Positions 57,225 through 64,000 of a stretch of 64,000 nucleotides of DNA are shown one piece after another; within the stretch, counting starts at the first letter, position 1, and every line of letters starts with the position of its first letter. The notes under the pieces are model-generated. The model had not been told where the DNA came from, did not search any database, and worked only from the letters and a program-made list of their open reading frames with translations. A program made the position numbers and the translations under genes. The stretch is from Pseudomonas arsenicoxydans (lineage in GTDB: Bacteria; Pseudomonadota; Gammaproteobacteria; Pseudomonadales; Pseudomonadaceae), in contig NZ_LT629705.1 of the NCBI RefSeq assembly GCF_900103875.1, positions 6,209,001-6,273,000 on the forward strand, read 5' to 3'.

Positions 57225-57728
57225 TTATTTCAGCTGATTCATGCGCTCGATAACCTGGCGAGTGATGTCGTACTGAGGTTTGACATCAATCACTGCGCCA
57301 CGCTCGAAGACCAGGTCAAAAGCACCTTTCTTGATGACTTCTTCCACAGCGCTGTCCAGTTTCGGCTTGAGCTGCTTCAGCATTTCACGGTCGGCAACGG
57401 CTTTGGCTTCGTTCAGCTCCTTGGACTGGAACTGGAAATCACGGGCCTTTTGCTTGAACTCGAGTTCAAGGCGTTCACGTTCGCCTTGCTGCATCTTGTC
57501 GCCACCGGCCAGCAGACGGTCCTGAATGCCTTTGGCACTGCTTTCCAGAGTCTTGAGCTTGGTCAGTTGCGGGCCAAACTTCTTTTCGGCATCCACGGCG
57601 TATTTCTTGGCCGCATCGGATTCCAGCAGCGCCATCTGATAGTTCAGAACGGCGATTTTCATGTCGGCAAAAGCCGGCCCTGCTACCAATACGGTTGCCA
57701 GGAGAACCAATTGAGTCAACTTACGCAC
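57225..57728 (-). CDS. skp: Periplasmic chaperone Skp (OmpH)
   Basis: A 167-residue periplasmic chaperone for outer-membrane proteins. It has a signal peptide (about 1-21, ending V-A-G-P-A-F-A) and a long helical coiled-coil body rich in K/E/Q (about 35-130). It sits between bamA and lpxD, the conserved order in which it delivers barrels to the Bam complex. Confidence 0.95.
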   Translation of the reverse strand: MRKLTQLVLLATVLVAGPAFADMKIAVLNYQMALLESDAAKKYAVDAEKKFGPQLTKLKTLESSAKGIQDRLLAGGDKMQQGERERLELEFKQKARDFQFQSKELNEAKAVADREMLKQLKPKLDSAVEEVIKKGAFDLVFERGAVIDVKPQYDITRQVIERMNQLK

Positions 57729-57773
57729 GATGCACTCCTACAAAATCCATTGTCGTTATCTTGGGTCAGACGC

Positions 57774-60152
57774 TTAGAACGTCTGGCCGAGGGAGAATTG
57801 GAACACTTGAGTCTCGGCATTGCTGTCCGGCTTCTTGACTGGCATCGCCAAGGCGAAGCTCAACGGACCAAGGGCGGTAACCCAAGTCACACCGACGCCC
57901 ACCGAACTGGCCATATTGCTCAAGCTGACGTCATTACACTGAGTGTTGGACTTCGAGCCATCGGCGTTCGTGCTCTGCTTGCAAGTCGAATCGAACACGT
58001 TACCTACGTCCCAGAATACCGAAGTGCGCAAGGAACGCTGATCTTTCACGAACGGCATCGGGAACAGAACTTCTACACCACCTTGAATCAGAACGTTACC
58101 ACCAAACGGCAGTGGGTCCTGGTCCGGGTCGACTGCGGTGCCCGGGTTCACGCCACGGCTCGGCGTACTACGAGGACCCAGGGTGCTGTCCTTGAAGCCA
58201 CGAACCGAGTTGAAACCACCAGCATAGTAGTTTTCATAGAACGGCAAGCCGTCGGTCGAACCATAACCATCGCCGTAACCCAGCTCGGTGTGGAGGCGCA
58301 TGGTGTAGTTTTCGGACAGTGGCTGGAACAACTGACCACGGTAGTCGAGTTTGAAGAACGACAAGTCGCTGCCCGGCGTCGTGGCTTCCGCGGTCAAGCT
58401 CTGGGAGTGACCACGTGTTGCCAGTACACCTTTGTTCAAGGTGGATTCAGACCAACCGGCCGAAGCCTTGAAGTTGAGGTACTGATCACCTTGCTGGTTA
58501 ACGAAGTCGAAGATTTCGTCGACGGTGTAAAGGCCAGTCTTGATCTTGTCTTGTTGCGCAGACAAACCAAACGTCAGACGCGACGTCTCGCTGATCGGGT
58601 AACCGACGCTGACACCTGCACCCAGGCTGTCTACGGCGTAGCTGGCTACGTTGACATCGAGGTCTTTGTAGTCGGTGGTGCGATAGAACGCGTTGTAACC
58701 CAGGCTGACGCCATCGGCAGTCCAGTACGGGTCGACATAACCGAAGTTATAACGGCTTTGGTATTGGCTGCGGGTCAAGCCGATGCTGACCTTGTTACCC
58801 GTACCGAGGAAGTTGTTCTGGGTGATCGAGCCGCCGAGGATCAGACCGGCGCTCTGGGCAAAACCGACGCTGGCAGTGATCGAACCGGAAGCTTGCTCTT
58901 CAACGGCGTAGTTCACGTCAACCTGGTCATCAACGCCCGGTACGGCCGGGGTTTCGACGTTGACTTCCTTGAAGAAGCCCAAGCGTTCAAGACGGGTCTT
59001 GGATTGGTCGATCAGGTAGGTCGAAGCCCAGCCGCCTTCCATCTGACGCATTTCGCGACGCAGCACTTCGTCTTCGGACTTGGTGTTGCCACGGAAGTTG
59101 ATACGGTTGACGTAAGCACGCTTGCCCGGATCGACAGCGAAAGTGATGTCAACTGTGTGGTCTTCATCGTGAGGCTGAGGCACGCCGCTGACGTTGGCGA
59201 AAGTGTAGCCCTCGTTACCCAGACGACGGGTGATCAGTTCGGACGTGGTGGTCATCAGCTTGCGCGAGAACACCTGGCCTTTCTGAACCAGCAACAGCGA
59301 CTTGACCTGGTCTTCAGGGACTTTCAGGTCGCCGCTCAGCTTGACGTCACGAACGGTGTATTTCTCGCCTTCGTTGACGTTGACAGTGATATAGACGTGT
59401 TTCTTGTCCGGAGTGATCGACACCTGGGTCGAAGCGATATCCATGTTGATATAGCCACGGTCCAGGTAGTAGGAGCGCAGACGCTCCAGGTCACCGGAGA
59501 GTTTTTCACGAGCGTACTTGTCGTCGTTCTTGAAGAACGACAGCCAGTTGGTGGTCTTGAGTTCGAACAAGTCGATCAGGTCTTCATCAGGGAAGACCGT
59601 GTTACCCACCACGTTGATGTGCTGGATAGCAGCAACGGTGCCTTCGTTGATGTTGACCTTCAAGGCAACGCGGTTACGCGGCTGCGGCACCACTTCGGTG
59701 TCGACGGTGGCCGAGTAGCGACCCTGGGCGACGTATTGGCGCTGCAGCTCGTTACGGACACCTTCAAGGGTGGCTCGCTGGAAGATCTCGCCTTCGGCCA
59801 GACCGGATTGTTTGAGGCCCTTCATCAGGTCTTCAGTGGAGATCGCCTTGTTACCGTCGATCTCGATACTGGCGACCGACGGACGCTCGACTACAGTGAT
59901 GACCAGGACGTTACCTTCACGGCCCAGCTGGATATCTTGAAAGAACCCGGTTTTGAACAGCGCACGAGTGGATTCCACCAGGCGACGATCATCCGCCTGT
60001 TCACCGACGTTTAACGGCAAAGCACCAAAGACGCTACCCGCGGAGACCCGCTGGAGGCCATTGACGCGAATATCAGAGATAGTGAAGGACTCGGCGTGAA
60101 CTTCGGCGATCATCAATACGGTGAGAACCGCAGTTAGCAGCAGACGTTTCAT
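57774..60152 (-). CDS. bamA: Outer membrane assembly factor BamA
   Basis: A 792-residue outer-membrane insertase. A signal peptide (1-20, ending V-H-A) is followed by five POTRA domains (about 22-420) and a 16-strand barrel with the conserved V-R-G-F motif near 650. It ends in Phe (S-L-G-Q-T-F), the usual barrel-recognition signal. The start MKRLLLTAV at 60152 opens the signal peptide directly; an in-frame start nine codons upstream is rejected. Confidence 0.97.
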   Translation of the reverse strand: MKRLLLTAVLTVLMIAEVHAESFTISDIRVNGLQRVSAGSVFGALPLNVGEQADDRRLVESTRALFKTGFFQDIQLGREGNVLVITVVERPSVASIEIDGNKAISTEDLMKGLKQSGLAEGEIFQRATLEGVRNELQRQYVAQGRYSATVDTEVVPQPRNRVALKVNINEGTVAAIQHINVVGNTVFPDEDLIDLFELKTTNWLSFFKNDDKYAREKLSGDLERLRSYYLDRGYINMDIASTQVSITPDKKHVYITVNVNEGEKYTVRDVKLSGDLKVPEDQVKSLLLVQKGQVFSRKLMTTTSELITRRLGNEGYTFANVSGVPQPHDEDHTVDITFAVDPGKRAYVNRINFRGNTKSEDEVLRREMRQMEGGWASTYLIDQSKTRLERLGFFKEVNVETPAVPGVDDQVDVNYAVEEQASGSITASVGFAQSAGLILGGSITQNNFLGTGNKVSIGLTRSQYQSRYNFGYVDPYWTADGVSLGYNAFYRTTDYKDLDVNVASYAVDSLGAGVSVGYPISETSRLTFGLSAQQDKIKTGLYTVDEIFDFVNQQGDQYLNFKASAGWSESTLNKGVLATRGHSQSLTAEATTPGSDLSFFKLDYRGQLFQPLSENYTMRLHTELGYGDGYGSTDGLPFYENYYAGGFNSVRGFKDSTLGPRSTPSRGVNPGTAVDPDQDPLPFGGNVLIQGGVEVLFPMPFVKDQRSLRTSVFWDVGNVFDSTCKQSTNADGSKSNTQCNDVSLSNMASSVGVGVTWVTALGPLSFALAMPVKKPDSNAETQVFQFSLGQTF

Positions 60153-60226
60153 GAAGTCCTTTCTTATTCCAACTGGCAATAAACAAACTGCCGCAAAATG
60201 CGGCAGATTCGCAATTCAGCGAAGTG

Positions 60227-61579
60227 TTACAGACGGCCCAAATCATTGACCAGAGCAAGCAACATCACCCCGACCACTAAGCTGATACCGATCTGTATCC
60301 CCCAACCCTGCACCCGATCCGACAAGGGACGACCACGCGCCCACTCGATCAGATAAAACAACAAATGCCCCCCATCCAGTACAGGAATAGGCAACAAATT
60401 CAGAACCCCCAGGCTAATACTCAGATAAGCAAGGAAATTCAGGAAATCAGCGACACCCGACTGGGCAGAAGCGCCCGCCACTTTAGCAATGGTTATCGGT
60501 CCACTCAAGTTTTTTACCGAGAGCTCACCGAACAACATTTTCTTGAGTGAATCGAGGGTCAGTACGCTCATGGTCCAGGTACGTCGAGCCCCCTCCCCAA
60601 TCGCGGCCACAGGACCGAAGCTGACTTCGCGGATCATCTCTGGTGGCCAATCGACTGCTTTCACCCCGGCCCCCATATAACCGGTGGGCGCCTTGCTCTC
60701 GCCGCGAGCGGCCAGAGTCACTGGGACGTCGATTTGAGCACCATCGCGCTCGACGCGCAGCATGATTTTGGTATCAGGATGCATACGCACCGTATCAACC
60801 ACTTGCTGCCAGTCATCGAGCGCCTTGCCATCAAGACTCAGCAACCGATCACCGGTTTTCAGGCCCGCTGCCTGCGCCGGTCCTTTCGGATCCAGCTCGG
60901 CCAACACCGGCGGCAACGCCGGACGCCAAGGACGAATACCCAACGAGCGGATGGGATCCGGCTCGTCTGCGCCCTTGAGCCATTTATTCAGCATCAGCTC
61001 ACGAGGCGAATCCGCCGTGGAGCCCTGCTCGCGCACCAATAATTGAAGAGAACCGCTTTCGCCCAGACGACGAACCAGTTGCAGATTCACCGCAGCCCAG
61101 CCGGAAGTCGGCTCGCCGTCGATGGCAATGATTTCCTGACCCGCGCTCAAACCGGCCTGAGCGGCAATGCTGCCTGACTCGACCGCGCCAATGACCGGAC
61201 GCACCTGCTGGCTGCCGAGCATGGCCAGCACCCAGAAAAACACCATTGCCAGCAAGAAGTTGGCAATCGGCCCCGCCGCTACGATGGCGATACGTTGACG
61301 GACGGATTTGCGATTGAAAGCTTGATCGAGCTGGTCGGCCGGCACTTCGCCTTCGCGCTCGTCGAGCATCTTGACGTAGCCGCCCAGAGGAATGGCGGCC
61401 AACACGAACTCAGTGCCCTTCTTGTCGTGCCAGCGCAGCAGTGGCAGGCCAAAACCCACGGAGAAACGCAGCACTTTGACCCCACAGCGACGCGCGACCC
61501 AGAAATGGCCGAACTCGTGGAAGGTGACCAGCACGCCCAAAGCTACCAGGGTGCCGACAATCATATAGAGCGCGCTCAT
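60227..61579 (-). CDS. rseP: Intramembrane zinc protease RseP
   Basis: A 450-residue site-2 protease that cleaves the anti-sigma factor (MucA/RseA) and so frees sigma-22. The zinc site H21-E22-x-x-H25 is in the first transmembrane helix. Two PDZ domains are seen (about 115-195 and 210-290), and the L-D-G-G-H motif is near 398. It lies between dxr and bamA, linking envelope stress to barrel assembly. Confidence 0.97.
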   Translation of the reverse strand: MSALYMIVGTLVALGVLVTFHEFGHFWVARRCGVKVLRFSVGFGLPLLRWHDKKGTEFVLAAIPLGGYVKMLDEREGEVPADQLDQAFNRKSVRQRIAIVAAGPIANFLLAMVFFWVLAMLGSQQVRPVIGAVESGSIAAQAGLSAGQEIIAIDGEPTSGWAAVNLQLVRRLGESGSLQLLVREQGSTADSPRELMLNKWLKGADEPDPIRSLGIRPWRPALPPVLAELDPKGPAQAAGLKTGDRLLSLDGKALDDWQQVVDTVRMHPDTKIMLRVERDGAQIDVPVTLAARGESKAPTGYMGAGVKAVDWPPEMIREVSFGPVAAIGEGARRTWTMSVLTLDSLKKMLFGELSVKNLSGPITIAKVAGASAQSGVADFLNFLAYLSISLGVLNLLPIPVLDGGHLLFYLIEWARGRPLSDRVQGWGIQIGISLVVGVMLLALVNDLGRL

Positions 61580-61632
61580 CTACTTTCTCCGCAATCCTAT
61601 CCAGTGCTGCATGGGGCAACGTATTTCAGCAC

Positions 61633-62823
61633 TTACCGCCCGTGACGACTCAACCATTGCCCGGCGAGTTCTCGCGCTTTCGCGTCCGCCGTGAACACTG
61701 CCTCGAGATCATTCACCGCCACAACAGGTTCGAGGTTCAACACTTCTTCGATGATACTCGCGATTTCCGGATAGCGAACCCGTCCGTCGAGAAACGCCGC
61801 CACAGCTACTTCATTGGCGGCATTAAGCATGGCCGGCGCGCTGTTGCCAGCCTCGGCCGCCTGACGCGCAAGGCGCAGGCAGGGGAACCGCTCTTCATCG
61901 GGGGCCTGGAAGTCCAGGCGAGCGATGGCAAACAGATCCAGCGGCGCTACACCCGAATCGATCCGCTCAGGCCAGGCCAGGGCGTTGGCAATCGGTGTGC
62001 GCATGTCCGGGTTGCCCAACTGCGCCAGCACCGAACCATCGATATAGTCGACCAGCGAATGAATCACGCTTTGGGGATGAATGACGACCTCTACCTGGGA
62101 TGGCTTGGCATCAAACAACCAGCAGGCTTCGATCAATTCGAGCCCTTTGTTCATCATGCTGGCCGAATCAACCGAAATCTTGCGCCCCATGGACCAGTTC
62201 GGGTGGGCGCACGCTTGCTCAGGGGTAACGTGTGTCAGTTCGGCCAACGGTGTCTGTCGGAATGGGCCACCAGAAGCTGTCAGCAGAATCCGACGTACAC
62301 CGACCGCGCCAAGCCCACGGGCGAAATCCTGCGGCATGCACTGGAAAATCGCGTTGTGCTCACTGTCGATCGGCAGCAACACAGAACCGCTTTTGCGCAC
62401 AGCCTGCATGAACAACGCACCGGACATCACCAGCGCTTCTTTGTTGGCCAGCAGGATCTTCTTGCCCGCCTCGACCGCCGCCAGGGTCGGGCGCAAGCCA
62501 GCCGCACCGACGATAGCCGCCATGACCGCATCAACCTCGGGATCGGCAGCGACCTGACACAGGCCTTCCTCCCCTACCAGCACGCGGGTCGACAGACCTG
62601 CAGCGCGCAAGTCGTCCTGCAGGGTCCGGGCAACGTCCACTTGCGGCACAACGGCAAATCTCGGCGTGTGACGCACGCACAAGGCCAGCAGCTCACTCAG
62701 GCGGGAGAACCCGCTCAAGGCGAAAACCTGATAGCGCTCCGGATGGCGAGCGATCACATCAAGCGTGCTCAGACCAATCGAGCCTGTAGCCCCCAGAACG
62801 GTAATCTGTTGCGGGCGGCTCAC
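61633..62823 (-). CDS. dxr: 1-deoxy-D-xylulose 5-phosphate reductoisomerase
   Basis: A 396-residue MEP-pathway enzyme that makes MEP from DXP. The NADPH-binding start [12 protein letters not shown] and the metal/substrate stretch [10 protein letters not shown] near 150 are present. The GTG start at 62823 overlaps the cdsA stop (GTGA) and gives the family N-terminus [10 protein letters not shown]. It is the third MEP gene in the window after ispD and ispF. Confidence 0.97.
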   Translation of the reverse strand: MSRPQQITVLGATGSIGLSTLDVIARHPERYQVFALSGFSRLSELLALCVRHTPRFAVVPQVDVARTLQDDLRAAGLSTRVLVGEEGLCQVAADPEVDAVMAAIVGAAGLRPTLAAVEAGKKILLANKEALVMSGALFMQAVRKSGSVLLPIDSEHNAIFQCMPQDFARGLGAVGVRRILLTASGGPFRQTPLAELTHVTPEQACAHPNWSMGRKISVDSASMMNKGLELIEACWLFDAKPSQVEVVIHPQSVIHSLVDYIDGSVLAQLGNPDMRTPIANALAWPERIDSGVAPLDLFAIARLDFQAPDEERFPCLRLARQAAEAGNSAPAMLNAANEVAVAAFLDGRVRYPEIASIIEEVLNLEPVVAVNDLEAVFTADAKARELAGQWLSRHGR

Positions 62824-63626
62824 GGTACAGCCATCCACAACAGCACGGCGAATACCGGGATCGCCGCCGTCAGGCTGTCGATTCGATCCAGCACGCCGCC
62901 GTGCCCTGGCAGCAGATTACTGCTGTCCTTGATCCCTGATTGACGCTTGAACATGCTCTCGGTGAGATCACCCACCACCGAGATGAACACGATCACCGCC
63001 GCACCGATAAGACCCATCAGTATCTGTACGAAACTCCAGTCACGCGCCACGCCTACGATCGCCGCAAGCACCAGACTCAGCAGCAAGCCACCGTACACGC
63101 CTTCCCAGCTCTTGCCGGGACTGACCTGCGGCGCCAGCTTGCGCTTGCCGAAGGCCCGACCGGAGAAGTACGCGCCGATATCAGCCCCCCAAACGAGCAC
63201 CATCACTGCCATGATCAGCCAGTTACCCAAAGGCTCCTGCTTGATCTGGACCAGACCTTGCCAGGCCGGCAACAGGATCAACATACCGATCACCAGTTTG
63301 CAGGCGGCACTGGCCCAGTGCTCGCTGGAACGCGGGTAAGTCAGCACCAGGTACGTCGCCACACCCCACCAAAGCACCGAAGCGCCCAGCACCCAAGGCG
63401 CGAGCCCCGGCAGGATGTGCATGATAACCAGCATGAATGCGACCACAGCCGCGTAGGCGACGCGAACCGGCTGGGCGGTGAAACCTGCCAGGCGAGCCCA
63501 TTCCCACGCACCGAGGGTCACGACCAGCCCGATGAACAGCGCAAAGCCTGTGCCTTCGAGCAGGAAAAACCCGCACAAAGCGATCGGCAGCAGGATCAGC
63601 GCGGTGATGATTCGTTGTTTAAGCAT
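62820..63626 (-). CDS. cdsA: Phosphatidate cytidylyltransferase
   Basis: A 268-residue polytopic membrane enzyme that makes CDP-diacylglycerol. Hydrophobic helices run throughout. The family signature near the C-terminus, [13 protein letters not shown] followed by [12 protein letters not shown] and L-D-R-I-D-S, is complete. It overlaps uppS (TAATG) and dxr (GTGA), so uppS-cdsA-dxr are coupled. Confidence 0.97.
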   Translation of the reverse strand: MLKQRIITALILLPIALCGFFLLEGTGFALFIGLVVTLGAWEWARLAGFTAQPVRVAYAAVVAFMLVIMHILPGLAPWVLGASVLWWGVATYLVLTYPRSSEHWASAACKLVIGMLILLPAWQGLVQIKQEPLGNWLIMAVMVLVWGADIGAYFSGRAFGKRKLAPQVSPGKSWEGVYGGLLLSLVLAAIVGVARDWSFVQILMGLIGAAVIVFISVVGDLTESMFKRQSGIKDSSNLLPGHGGVLDRIDSLTAAIPVFAVLLWMAVP

Positions 63627-64000
63627 TAAACGCGGGCCCCAGCCTCGACCTGCTCGCTCGTTTTACCGAAGCGGCGCTGGCGAGAAGCGTAATCGGCCAG
63701 TGCGTTACGCATGGCGTCGTGTTTGAAGTCCGGCCAGAACAGGTCGGAGAAATACAACTCGGCGTAGGCCAGTTGCCACAGCAGGAAGTTACTGATGCGG
63801 TGTTCGCCCCCGGTGCGGATGCACAAGTCCGGCAACGGCAGGTCGCCGGTAGCCAGACAGGTCTGCAACAACTCGGGAGTGATATCCTCCGGGCGCAGAT
63901 GCCCGGCCTGAACCTCGCGCGCCAGACGCTGCGCAGCTTGCGCAATGTCCCACTGACCGCCGTAGTTGGCGGCGATCTGCAAGACGAAGCGGTTGGTACC
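63626..64000 (-). CDS. uppS: Undecaprenyl diphosphate synthase (5' end beyond window)
   Basis: The last 124 codons of UppS; the start lies beyond base 64000. The enzyme makes the C55 lipid carrier for peptidoglycan and O-antigen. The visible part includes A-A-N-Y-G-G-Q-W-D, and the conserved C-terminal D-L-C-I-R-T-G-G-E-H-R-I-S-N-F with L-L-W-Q-L-A-Y-A-E-L. The C-terminus is complete. Confidence 0.95.
   Translation of the reverse strand, partial: GTNRFVLQIAANYGGQWDIAQAAQRLAREVQAGHLRPEDITPELLQTCLATGDLPLPDLCIRTGGEHRISNFLLWQLAYAELYFSDLFWPDFKHDAMRNALADYASRQRRFGKTSEQVEAGARV

Noticed and set aside
57450..60014. An 854-codon open frame opposite bamA
   Set aside because: Antisense shadow of bamA with no family features; codon bias of the GC-rich host leaves the opposite frame open.

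Overview
The window is a chromosomal segment of a Pseudomonas of the fluorescens group. I infer this from protein similarity (RimO, FinR/Fpr, ErdR, RecA, RpoS, NlpD, the Lpx/BamA cluster), the gene order, the GacA-RsmZ signature, GC-rich coding and REP-type repeats of the GTGGGAGC class. Almost all of it is core genome. The exceptions are a contractile-tail bacteriocin (tailocin) island at 13.75-28.4 kb and one IS3-family element at 31.9-33.2 kb.

Layout. 1-8.3 kb: rimO, a YjaB-like acetyltransferase, an RsuA-type protein lacking the usual catalytic Asp, a DUF1456 protein, an RhlG-like reductase, trmO, then the fpr/finR divergent pair, dgkA and erdR. 8.4-13.7 kb: tapT, a small secreted protein, a ribbon-helix-helix protein, a LOG-family protein, and the cinA-type pncC -> recA -> recX set with a LexA box ahead of recA. 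13.75-28.4 kb: the tailocin, entirely on the minus strand. Its order is S24 repressor, operator/promoter, untranslated leader with a terminator, holin, two more terminators, Mu/SfV-like tail genes (gp37, DUF2635, sheath, tube, frameshifted chaperone, tape measure, hub and baseplate genes, spike), fibre, fibre chaperone, endolysin and nested Rz/Rz1 spanins. No capsid, portal, terminase or integrase gene is present. 28.5-34.4 kb: mutS, fdxA, the small RNA rsmZ, the IS3 element and rpoS. 34.4-41.5 kb: nlpD, pcm, surE, truD, ispF, the glutathione-dependent formaldehyde pathway (adhC, fghA) and its divergent LysR gene. 41.5-64 kb: ispD, ftsB, eno, kdsA, pyrG, tilS, accA, dnaE, rnhB, then the envelope cluster lpxB-lpxA-fabZ-lpxD-skp-bamA-rseP-dxr-cdsA-uppS, with uppS cut by the window end.

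How it fits together. The tailocin repressor is an S24 autopeptidase, so RecA encoded next door would be expected to trigger its cleavage. The promoter in front of the lysis and tail genes carries ATGCAT-type operators, and three intrinsic terminators lie between it and the structural genes, which points to antitermination as a second control layer. The most consequential private feature is the IS3 copy. It sits exactly between the GacA upstream activating sequence (18 bp, next to the rpoS terminator) and the rsmZ promoter, with a 4-bp target duplication. Removing the IS restores a spacing of about 180 bp. In this strain the Gac-dependent control of RsmZ is therefore probably disrupted or rewired.

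Limits: no database search or structure prediction was run. Names come from recognised motifs, length and synteny, and the exact start codon is uncertain where noted.
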